This document shows positions 44,885 to 52,595 of a stretch of 64,000 nt of DNA, piece after piece (positions within the stretch are counted from its first letter, which is position 1; each line of letters begins with the position of its first letter). The position numbers and the translations under genes are program-made. This stretch comes from Deltaproteobacteria bacterium. GTDB taxonomy: Bacteria > Desulfobacterota > Desulfomonilia > UBA1062. The stretch is from the NCBI GenBank assembly GCA_029552245.1, contig JAKPDW010000091.1, forward strand, positions 1-64,000, written 5' to 3'. The notes under the pieces are model-generated. The model saw only the letters and a program-made list of their open reading frames with translations, made no database searches and had not been told where the DNA came from.

Positions 44885-45768
44885 CACCGCCCCCTGAGTG
44901 CGAGCCTGTCCTTGTCCGGCATCCCCCTCACGTCGATGCCGTGCATGAGGGCGCCCAGCCCCGAAGAAACCCGCGCCACCCAGGCGGGGTCGTCCGCGTG
45001 CGCCACCGCCTCCACGATGGCATGCGCGAGGCGAGGAGGGTTTTCCGAGGTGAAGATGCCCGAGCCGACAAACACCCCCTGGGCCCCCAGGTGCACCATG
45101 AGGGCAGCGTCCGCGGGGCTCGCGATACCGCCGGCTGCAAAATTGACCACGGGGAGCCGCCCTTGTCGCCGTATCTCGATGAGGGTGTCGAGCGGCGAGC
45201 CTATGGTCTCGGCGTATGCGGGAACTTCCTCGTCGCTCATGCCGAGGAGCCGATCGAGATCCCTCTGCACCGCCCTCATGTGTCGCACCGCCTCCACCAC
45301 GTCGCCCGTCCCGGCCTCACCCTTCGTCCTGATCATGCTGGCCCCCTCCGAGATCCGCCTGGCCGCTTCCCCCAGATCCCGTGCGCCGCAGACGAAAGGG
45401 ACCCGAAACGCCCTCTTGTCTATGTGGTGTTCCTCGTCCGCGGGCGTCAACACCTCGCTCTCGTCGATGAAGTCCACCTCGAGCGCCTCGAGGACACGCG
45501 CCTCCATGAAGTGCCCGATCCTCACCTTGGCCATGACAGGGATGCTCACCGCCTCCTTGATCCCCAGGACAATCTCCGGGTCGGTCATCCGGGCGACCCC
45601 GCCTGCGGCGCGTATGTGCGCGGGCACCCGCTCGAGCGCCATGACGGCCACCGCCCCCGCGTCCTCTGCGATGCGCGCCTGCTCCACGTTCGTGACGTCC
45701 ATGATCACGCCGCCCACCAGCATCGTGGCGAGCCCCCTGTTGACCATGACGCGATCGTCCTGCTCCAT
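44884..45768 (-). CDS. pdxS: Pyridoxal 5'-phosphate synthase subunit PdxS
   Basis: 294-residue TIM-barrel PLP synthase that builds PLP from ribose 5-phosphate, glyceraldehyde 3-phosphate and ammonia from PdxT. Highly conserved landmarks: [40 protein letters not shown], the catalytic Lys in [24 protein letters not shown], and [18 protein letters not shown] with the phosphate-binding glycines. ATG 45768 is preferred over a GTG three codons upstream because GGGGG is well placed and the length fits the family. The promoter region overlaps a 24-bp palindrome that faces the regulator gene. Confidence 0.96.
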   Translation of the reverse strand: MEQDDRVMVNRGLATMLVGGVIMDVTNVEQARIAEDAGAVAVMALERVPAHIRAAGGVARMTDPEIVLGIKEAVSIPVMAKVRIGHFMEARVLEALEVDFIDESEVLTPADEEHHIDKRAFRVPFVCGARDLGEAARRISEGASMIRTKGEAGTGDVVEAVRHMRAVQRDLDRLLGMSDEEVPAYAETIGSPLDTLIEIRRQGRLPVVNFAAGGIASPADAALMVHLGAQGVFVGSGIFTSENPPRLAHAIVEAVAHADDPAWVARVSSGLGALMHGIDVRGMPDKDRLALRGR

Positions 45769-45783
45769 GACTCCCACCCCCTG

Positions 45784-45819
45784 GTCAATTGTTATATAAC
45801 AATTGACTTTTTGTTATAT
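45784..45819. promoter_or_regulatory. Palindromic operator between pdxS and the MocR-type regulator
   Basis: A perfect 24-bp palindrome spans 45784-45807 (half-site GTCAATTGTTAT). Its core TTGTTATAT recurs as a direct repeat at 45811-45819, 22 bases on, two helical turns away. It is far more AT-rich than its surroundings. TTGACT at 45803-45808 could be the -35 of the regulator gene, and both divergent promoters would be covered. A binding site for the adjacent regulator is the natural reading. Confidence 0.75.
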
Positions 45820-45861
45820 GAATGTTACACGTCTGTTCATGCCAGTCAAGGGGCGACCTGC

Positions 45862-47097
45862 ATGAAGCACGTAGAACTCGCGCTCAAGCTCGCGGAGGAG
45901 ATCTCGGGCCTGGAAGGGACGGGAGCGAGGCTGCCGACGGTCCGCGAGGTGGCCCGGAGGGAGGGGGTGAGCCTCGTCACGGCACAGAGGGCGTACAGGC
46001 ATCTCTCCGACCTCGGGATCGTCGTCTCGAGGAGGGGTTCGGGCACCTTCGCGGCCGAGCCTATCGGACGCGGACCCATCGACCTGTGCGGCATCCGGGT
46101 GGGAGAGGAACAGCTGAGATGGGTCCTGCCGTATCTCAGGGGTGACCTCGACGGGCTGTGCACGTACGACCCGCCCGAGGGCTACGGGCCGCTCAGGGAG
46201 TCCGCGGGGGCCTGGCTCGCCAGGATGGGCGTCAGGGGGGACCCGATCGTCACCTCAGGCAGCCAGCAGGCCATCTTCCTCGTCGGGATGGCCTGCCTCA
46301 AGCAAGGCGACGTCGTGGTGGTCGAGGAACCCGGCTACCAGGGTGCCGCACGGATCTTCAGGTCACTCGGGGCCTCGGTGAGGGCGGTCCCGTACCTCGC
46401 CCACCCCCGGGATGTGGACGCCTTGGCCGCCCTCGAGCCGAGACTCTTCTACACGATGCCCCAGGGACACATCCCCACGGGCGCCACCATGCCAGCCGAA
46501 GTCCGCCTTCGGCTCCTCGAAAGGGCGGCAGGATCGGGTTTCCTCGTGGTCGAGGACGACCCCTTCTCGGATATCCTGGGCGTGTCCCCCCTCAAGTCCA
46601 TGGACGAGCAGGAGGTGGTCGTCCACCTGAGAAGCCTTTCGAACATCCTGGGTCCGGGCCTCCGCATGGGTATCACGGTCGCCCCGCGCGCGATGCGCGA
46701 CCGTCTCGTGCAGCTCAAGGAGATCAACGACCTCTCGATCTCGGGCGTGCTGCAGAGGATCCTCTGCGCGATCTTCTCGTCGGACGCCTTCGCCGGACAC
46801 CTGCGAGCCCTTGCCAAGGAGTTGCCCCTTCGCAGGGACACGGCCCGGGACATCCTCGGACAGGCCACTCAAGGGGCGTGCCTCTGGCTCCACACCCCTG
46901 TACCCGCACGCCTGTTCGCCGAACAGCTCGAGGCGCGCGGGGTGAGGGTCACGCCGGGAGACATCTACGGTCCAGGGTGGACCCAGCATGTCCGCATATC
47001 GCTCCTCGGGCCCCGCCCCGAGGAGCTCAAGAGAGGGCTCGAGATCGTGCGCGACCACCTCGGCCGCGCACGCCAGCCGGGCCTCACCGAGTTCTGA
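45862..47097 (+). CDS. MocR/GabR-type regulator, PdxR-like, lacking the PLP lysine
   Basis: 411 residues. N-terminal GntR winged helix (about 1-70: LPTVREVARREGVSLVTAQRAYRHLSDLGIVVSRRGSGTFA) joined to a fold-type I aminotransferase-like domain (GYGPLRESAGAWLARMGV, VTSGSQQAIFLVGMACLKQGD, VEEPGYQGA, VVEDDPFSDI). The segment normally reading S-x-S-K, whose Lys forms the Schiff base with PLP, is SLSNILGPGLRMG: Asn261 (codon AAC at 46642-46644) replaces Lys. Start ATG with AAGGGG eight bases upstream. Being divergent from pdxST and next to the palindrome, it probably controls vitamin B6 synthesis, perhaps binding PLP non-covalently. Confidence 0.85.
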   Translation: MKHVELALKLAEEISGLEGTGARLPTVREVARREGVSLVTAQRAYRHLSDLGIVVSRRGSGTFAAEPIGRGPIDLCGIRVGEEQLRWVLPYLRGDLDGLCTYDPPEGYGPLRESAGAWLARMGVRGDPIVTSGSQQAIFLVGMACLKQGDVVVVEEPGYQGAARIFRSLGASVRAVPYLAHPRDVDALAALEPRLFYTMPQGHIPTGATMPAEVRLRLLERAAGSGFLVVEDDPFSDILGVSPLKSMDEQEVVVHLRSLSNILGPGLRMGITVAPRAMRDRLVQLKEINDLSISGVLQRILCAIFSSDAFAGHLRALAKELPLRRDTARDILGQATQGACLWLHTPVPARLFAEQLEARGVRVTPGDIYGPGWTQHVRISLLGPRPEELKRGLEIVRDHLGRARQPGLTEF

Positions 47098-47416
47098 GCT
47101 CGAGGCCGGCTTCAGGCGCCGTCCTCGAGACGCTCCTCCGCACCTCGACTCCTCCCGCCCGCCAAGGCCAACCGGCCTTGGGAGTTCTTCCGTCCGTTTC
47201 CCGGGGACACGGCCCGAGGCCGCTTGCCTTTGGGACCGCCGAAGGCCGCGTGCTCCTTTCCAGGTCTCGGCGACATCCCTGGGCAGGGGCATCCCCGAGC
47301 GTGAACCGGGGGCATTCCCGGGAGCGCAGGTCACGCCTGCCGCGACGAGAGGATCGGTGAGGCGCCTCCAGCCGCGAAGGTGGCGCAAGGCGCCCGCTGC
47401 ATGGTAAGGGACGACC
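47098..47416. other. Spacer between the MocR-type regulator gene and sfsA
   Basis: 319 bases without a supportable gene. Apart from the hairpin at 47162-47181 and a 7-bp CTCGAGG/CCTCGAG inverted repeat just after the stop, I see no repeat or clear promoter. Confidence 0.45.
47162..47181 (+). terminator. Likely terminator after the MocR-type regulator gene
   Basis: Perfect 8-bp stem CCAAGGCC/GGCCTTGG with an AACC loop, 65 bases after the stop, followed by the pyrimidine-rich TTCTTCCGTCC. Confidence 0.45.
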
Positions 47417-48130
47417 ATGCAGGAGCCGTTGTACCCCTGGCCGGAACTCACCAGGGGGATCCTCATCGAGAGACAGAAGACCTTCACGGCACGTGTCCTG
47501 CTGGACGACGGCAGCCTCGTAAGGGCGCACTGCCCGAATACGGGCAGGATGCTCACGTGCTCGGAGCCTCTCAGGCCGGTGTACCTCGCCCACTCGACCA
47601 ACCCGGGCCGCTCCACGAGCCATACCTGGGAGATGATCGAGATGCCGGGCTCCCTCGTGGTGGTCGACACCATGGTCGCCAACAGGCTCGCCTTGGCCGC
47701 CGTCTGCAGGGGGCGGGTCCCCGAGCTCGCCTGCTACGAGACGGCACGGCCGGAGGTCGCTTTTCACGGCCGTTCGCGGTTCGACCTCCTGCTGGAAGCG
47801 CCGGGCAAGCCCGGCTGCATCGTGGAAGTCAAGAGTTCGACGCTCGTGGAGGACGGGGTCGCCATGTTCCCGGACGCCGTCTCCAAGCGCGCCTTGGCCC
47901 ACGTGGAGGAGCTGGGACGGATGGGACGCCTGGGGTTCAGGACAGTGATGCTGTTCTTGATCATGCGCAACGACGCCCTCGCCTTCAGGCCTGCGTCCCA
48001 CGTCGACCCCGCCTTCTGCAGGGCGCTCTCTGCCGCCCTGGGCGACGGCCTCGAGGTCATGGCCTACCGTGCAGACGTCGGTCTTGCAGGCGTATCCATG
48101 GGCCACAGGGTGCCTGTCCAGCCGTGGTGA
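47417..48130 (+). CDS. sfsA: SfsA family protein (DNA/RNA nuclease SfsA homologue)
   Basis: 237-residue SfsA protein. The N-terminal OB-like part has FTARVLLDDGSLVRAHCPNTGRM, the family hallmark, and LAHSTNPGRSTSHTWEMIE. The C-terminal nuclease-like fold contains RFDLLLE, the acidic-lysine motif CIVEVKSSTLVEDGVAMFPDAVSKRALAHV, resembling the PD-(D/E)XK core, and VMLFLIMRNDA. Called sugar fermentation stimulation protein for historical reasons; the true role is not settled. The ATG is preceded by GTAAGGGACGACC. It is followed by about 210 non-coding bases. Confidence 0.9.
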   Translation: MQEPLYPWPELTRGILIERQKTFTARVLLDDGSLVRAHCPNTGRMLTCSEPLRPVYLAHSTNPGRSTSHTWEMIEMPGSLVVVDTMVANRLALAAVCRGRVPELACYETARPEVAFHGRSRFDLLLEAPGKPGCIVEVKSSTLVEDGVAMFPDAVSKRALAHVEELGRMGRLGFRTVMLFLIMRNDALAFRPASHVDPAFCRALSAALGDGLEVMAYRADVGLAGVSMGHRVPVQPW

Positions 48131-48339
48131 GCAGGCATCGATCCTGCATGAAACCCGTCGGCCGGGAAAGGGGCGCAAGCGACGCCCGCCCCGTCGCACC
48201 CGGGCTTCCCGCCATGGAGTGCGTCACCCGGTGGCGACGACCGGGTGGAAGACGCCCCGGCCGGAATCCGTGTAAAGGAACCGAATGGCTTGAAAAAAGG
48301 CCGGCTGCATCCTAATGAGAGAGAGGAAGGTGAACGGCC

Positions 48340-48801
48340 ATGAAGAAGCCCGCATGGACACCGAGCAAGGACGAAGCCCTGGCCGGCGGCGAGGGTGCCC
48401 GCCGGAAAGACCCGGCTCAGCGTCTTGCCCGAGTAAAGGACGCCCCAAGGAATTTCTTCCTGGAGATCGCGCACTCCCTCATGGACAAGAACAGGGGCAG
48501 GGTCAGCACGTACTACTGCGCCAACCCGGCCTGCAGGGTCACGTTCTTCGATGCGTCCCTGGGGTATGCCTGCCCGGAGTGCGGCGCCTTCGGCATCATC
48601 AGCCGGTACGTGAGCGACACGTGCACCCAGGACCCGGCCGGCAGGCAGGTCGTGGGCTGCATCGACTCCATCGGCCGTCTCTTCTGTTCGGCATGCGCCA
48701 CACAGTACGACCTGTTCCAGGACGCGAGCATGCTCGTCTTCTCGGACAGCCTGCCCCACGCGCGGCAATCCTGCGACGCATGCAGGGGACGCCTGACCTG
48801 A
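48340..48801 (+). CDS. Hypothetical zinc-ribbon protein
   Basis: 153 residues, no signal peptide or membrane segment. The N-terminal 40 residues are charged and probably disordered. After that come paired cysteines: YYCANPACRVTF with YACPECGAF (one zinc ribbon), then LFCSACATQYD with SCDACRGRL (a second), with two isolated cysteines (CTQDP, VGCIDS) between. The pattern suits a structural, nucleic-acid or protein-binding ribbon. GGAAGGTG lies seven bases before the ATG and a hairpin follows the stop, so the gene looks real and monocistronic. No family recognised. Confidence 0.7.
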   Translation: MKKPAWTPSKDEALAGGEGARRKDPAQRLARVKDAPRNFFLEIAHSLMDKNRGRVSTYYCANPACRVTFFDASLGYACPECGAFGIISRYVSDTCTQDPAGRQVVGCIDSIGRLFCSACATQYDLFQDASMLVFSDSLPHARQSCDACRGRLT

Positions 48802-48825
48802 GGGCGCCACGTGGGGCGGCGCCCT
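48801..48825 (+). terminator. Hairpin at the end of the zinc-ribbon gene
   Basis: AGGGCGCC/GGCGCCCT, a perfect 8-bp stem with a 9-base loop, starting at the stop codon. No T tract follows, so it may also act as a 3' mRNA stabiliser. Confidence 0.4.
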
Positions 48826-49238
48826 GACCACGAAGAAGTGGCGGATGGGCGATCTCCACTCGTGAGGCGGCCATACTATCGAGGCCTTCAGGCACACCTC
48901 GCTCGGGTGGGATGGATGACCGCTTAGGCCGTGTGCACGCCTGCCCGGCCCACCTTCCACCCCGGGCCTGACCGGGGGAGATACCTGCCTTCATGGATTC
49001 CACCGGGACCTGCCTGACCGGGGGACACGGCCCCCGATCGACGCTGTGGGTAGGATGTGACCCCCGACGGAACCGGCACCGCTTTCCATCCCCTGGTGCA
49101 CGAACGGGCAGGCGTTCGCCCCTCCAGGAGCGCGTCTACGCCCCGGCCAGACAACGAGCCGGGACCCCTTCCGGGATACCGGTCCCGTGGATGCTGTGTT
49201 CCTTACCGGTTGATTCTGCAACAGCAGCAAGAGGGGGT

Positions 49239-49276
49239 ACCGGGCCCGGAGAGGCTGCATACCTGCCGGGCCCGGT
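49239..49276. repeat. 11-bp perfect inverted repeat
   Basis: ACCGGGCCCGG at 49239-49249 and its reverse complement at 49266-49276 with a 16-base loop. Each arm is itself nearly palindromic. Confidence 0.65.
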
Positions 49277-49330
49277 GCGCTAGCGCCGCCGGGGCAACCA
49301 TTTGGGGCCTGAATAGGGGTAATTCCCAAA

Positions 49331-49365
49331 CCCCAGGGCCCAAGCGCAGCCGGGGCACCCTGGGG
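49331..49365. repeat. 8-bp inverted repeat upstream of the pseudouridine synthase gene
   Basis: CCCCAGGG (49331-49338) pairs with CCCTGGGG (49358-49365) around 19 bases, about 80 bases before the start codon. Could be a terminator remnant or a leader structure. Confidence 0.5.
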
Positions 49366-49409
49366 TCCCTCGAGGAAGGGGTGCATAACCCGGGCGAGGC
49401 CCGTCACAC

Positions 49410-49438
49410 TGGCAAGGGCATCGCTGTTGCGCTATAAG
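49410..49438 (+). promoter_or_regulatory. Candidate promoter of the pseudouridine synthase gene
   Basis: TGGCAA, 17-base spacer, TATAAG (five of six at -10). The same bases also give a weak sigma-54 match (TGGCA, then GC twelve bases on). A start near 49445 would leave almost no leader. Confidence 0.4.
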
Positions 49439-49447
49439 GCATGACCC

Positions 49448-50179
49448 ATGGACACGATACGCATCAACAGGTTCCTCTCCATGTGCGGGGCCGTCTCGAG
49501 AAGGAAGGCGGACGACCTCGTGAGGTCCGGGAGGGTGAAGATCAACGGCGCGAGAGCCCGGACGGGCGACACCGTGGATCCCGAGAGGGACATCGTCACC
49601 CTCGACGGCAGGAGGGTCCTGCCCCAGCCACAGGTGATCCTCGCGTTCTACAAGCCCAAGAACGTCCTCACCACGCTCAGCGACCCCCAGGGGAGGCCAT
49701 GCCTGGGAGACCTCATACCCGAGCACCTCCGGGGCGTCTTCCCCGTGGGCAGGCTCGATTACGACGCTTCAGGCCTCCTCATCCTCACCAACGACGGAGA
49801 CCTCGCCCATGCCATTCACCACCCGTCGTTCATGGTGCCGAAGACCTACGTGGTGAAGGTGAGGCCGCGCGCCGCCGAGGAGGCGGTCCGGGCGATGGAG
49901 GCGGGCGTGGTCATAGACGGGAAGAAGACGATGCCGGCGCGAGTGAGGGTGGTCCACTCGACCCCCAGGGAATCGATCTTGAACATCACCCTCACCCAGG
50001 GGCTCAAGAACCAGATCAAGCGCATGGCATCGTGCGTCGGCCTGCGGGTCGTGGAGATCAAGCGCACTAGCGTCGGGCCCGTGACCCTGAGGGGCATGGC
50101 GCCGGGCGAGATGCGCCCCTTGAGCGCGCGAGAGGCCAGGGCCCTGCATAACATCCTAAAAAAAGGATATAAACCTTGA
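49448..50179 (+). CDS. rluB: RsuA/RluB-family pseudouridine synthase
   Basis: 243 residues. N-terminal S4 RNA-binding domain (about 1-60: IRINRFLSMCGAVSRRKADDLVRSGRVKING) and a catalytic domain with the catalytic Asp in FPVGRLDYDASGLLILTNDG. The C-terminal RNA-contact motif reads TQGLKNQIKRMASCVG, against the more usual EGRNRQVRRM, a mild divergence. RluB, RluE and RsuA cannot be told apart by eye, so the symbol is tentative. The stop codon TGA forms part of the -35 box of the HU promoter. No ribosome binding site beyond AAGG. Confidence 0.85.
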   Translation: MDTIRINRFLSMCGAVSRRKADDLVRSGRVKINGARARTGDTVDPERDIVTLDGRRVLPQPQVILAFYKPKNVLTTLSDPQGRPCLGDLIPEHLRGVFPVGRLDYDASGLLILTNDGDLAHAIHHPSFMVPKTYVVKVRPRAAEEAVRAMEAGVVIDGKKTMPARVRVVHSTPRESILNITLTQGLKNQIKRMASCVGLRVVEIKRTSVGPVTLRGMAPGEMRPLSAREARALHNILKKGYKP

Positions 50180-50203
50180 CACAGGGTGCGAGTTCCTTAT
50201 AAT
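50176..50203 (+). promoter_or_regulatory. Consensus sigma-70 promoter of the HU-family gene
   Basis: Perfect -35 TTGACA (50176-50181) and perfect -10 TATAAT (50198-50203) with a 16-base spacer. It is the strongest promoter match in the window. The -35 contains the stop codon of the upstream pseudouridine synthase gene. Confidence 0.85.
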
Positions 50204-50240
50204 CATACAGGAACACCAGTTCACCGCGAGGAGGAGACGC

Positions 50241-50525
50241 ATGAACAAGTCGGAACTGATTGAGGAACTCTCCATGCGCATGGCCCTCCACCCCAAGAAG
50301 GCCGAGGCCCTCGTCAACTCGATCCTCAACTCCATGATCAACGCCATGAAGGAGAAGCGTCGCGTGGAGATACGGGGGTTCGGCAGCTTCGTCATGAGAG
50401 ACTACAAGCCATACATCGGCCGCAACCCCAAGAGCGGGGAAAAGATACAGGTCAAGGCCAAGACCCTCCCCTTCTTCAAGGCCGGCAAGGACATGCGGGA
50501 CAGGGTGAACGGCAAGGGCATCTGA
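50241..50525 (+). CDS. HU/IHF-family DNA-binding protein
   Basis: 94-residue histone-like protein that bends and compacts DNA as a dimer. Features: MNKSELIEELSMRMALHPKKAEALVNSILNSMINAM (dimer helices), VEIRGFGSFVMRDYKPYIGRNPKSGEKIQVKAK (beta arms with the tip proline in RNPKSGE), and a short C-terminal helix ending in basic residues. It resembles IHF as much as HU in the arm sequence, so no symbol is given. GAGGAG lies before the ATG and a consensus promoter about 45 bases upstream implies high expression. Confidence 0.93.
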   Translation: MNKSELIEELSMRMALHPKKAEALVNSILNSMINAMKEKRRVEIRGFGSFVMRDYKPYIGRNPKSGEKIQVKAKTLPFFKAGKDMRDRVNGKGI

Positions 50526-50574
50526 GCGAGACCGCCCCTTTCGCAACCGTTTCCCATCGAAGAGCGTCTATATA

Positions 50575-50603
50575 TTGACGCACCTTTCACGTTACGCTAA
50601 AGT
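50575..50603 (+). promoter_or_regulatory. Promoter of the NtrC-type response regulator
   Basis: TTGACG (50575-50580), 17-base spacer, TAAAGT (50598-50603). It ends 15 bases before the ATG at 50618, giving a very short leader. Confidence 0.6.
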
Positions 50604-50617
50604 ACTGTAACAGGACC

Positions 50618-52021
<1,404 letters not shown>

Positions 52022-52255
52022 CCCGGCCGGGCACGGCCGTCTCACGGGCGCATCGAAGCCCTCCTTCCAAGGAAGGGTCTCACATCGTCAGGGTCCCCGC
52101 AGCATGTCCGTCTCACGGGAGCACCGAGGCGCCGCATGTACACCGCGTATCGCATCCCGAGGCAGAAGGGATGCACGGTGTTGTGTGCATACGAGACGGG
52201 CTGCACGGCGGCCTGCCTCACGCTCTCCCCTCTTCTCGGCGCGTGGGATCGGGTG

Positions 52256-52342
52256 CAGGCCGCACGCGCGCGGGTTCGAGGTAACCCGGGATGGTACGGA
52301 CGTATCTGGACAAGTACAGGCCGCACGCGCCCGGGTTCGAGG
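52256..52342. repeat. Pair of 26-nt direct repeats
   Basis: Copies at 52256-52281 and 52317-52342, identical except for one G/C difference. Each begins CAGGCCGCACGCGC and ends GGGTTCGAGG. The end resembles a tRNA T-arm but no cloverleaf forms. Period 61 bases. Confidence 0.6.
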
Positions 52343-52364
52343 CGCGTCGCTTACGTGACCGGGG

Positions 52365-52447
52365 GCCCACGGGCACACGGTCTTTCTTTGGAGACCGGCC
52401 GTGCGCGGTCCAAGAAACCTTACGGCAGCCCACGGGCACACGGTCTT
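52365..52447. repeat. Pair of 20-nt direct repeats
   Basis: GCCCACGGGCACACGGTCTT occurs exactly at 52365-52384 and 52428-52447, a period of 63 bases, close to the 61-base period of the pair just before. The two sets may be degenerate copies of one composite unit. Confidence 0.6.
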
Positions 52448-52533
52448 CCCCCTTTCCGGGTGTCCTGCCCGCAGCACCCCTCGGACAGGGTCCTCCGCCG
52501 GGCCTACCCACCCCGCGGCCGGCGCCGCCGCGA

Positions 52534-52549
52534 TGGCATGAAAGTTGTA
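52534..52549 (+). promoter_or_regulatory. Sigma-54-like promoter candidate upstream of the AMIN/TPR gene
   Basis: TGGCATGAAAGTTGTA: the -24 GG and ten-base spacing fit, but -12 is GT instead of GC. It lies about 47 bases before the ATG at 52596. Confidence 0.35.
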
Positions 52550-52595
52550 TCACCGTGCCTCGGTGAAGATCGAGAACACAACTCGAACCCATGTG

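Larger units (their letters stand above)
48802..49447. other. Long spacer upstream of the pseudouridine synthase gene, with repeats and hairpins
   Basis: 646 bases with no supportable gene. It contains a 13-base direct repeat CCTGACCGGGGGA (48967 and 49013) and two strong inverted repeats at 49239-49276 and 49331-49365. At its right end is a promoter-like TGGCAA, 17 bases, TATAAG (49410-49438). The pseudouridine synthase ATG follows only about 10 bases after that -10. Confidence 0.45.
52022..52595. other. Spacer with tandem direct repeats before the AMIN/TPR gene
   Basis: 574 bases without a supportable gene. It has a CCTTCC/GGAAGG palindrome at 52063-52076 shortly after the regulator stop and two pairs of direct repeats (52256-52342 and 52365-52447), annotated separately. 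A sigma-54-like element lies at 52534-52549. Confidence 0.45.

Noticed and set aside
47998-48340. Small open frames between sfsA and the zinc-ribbon gene
   Set aside because: They lack ribosome binding sites and have Arg/Pro/Gly-rich shadow-frame composition.
49410-49425. Sigma-54 promoter TGGCAAGGGCATCGCT before the pseudouridine synthase gene
   Set aside because: The -12 element is TCGC rather than TTGC and a better sigma-70 -10 (TATAAG) overlaps; kept only as an alternative.
52256-52342. tRNA-like GGGTTCGAGG ends in repeats
   Set aside because: No acceptor or anticodon stem can be formed around them, so they are not tRNA genes or clear attachment sites.
52256-52447. Possible CRISPR-like array
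   Set aside because: Only two copies of each unit, no uniform repeat and no cas genes nearby.
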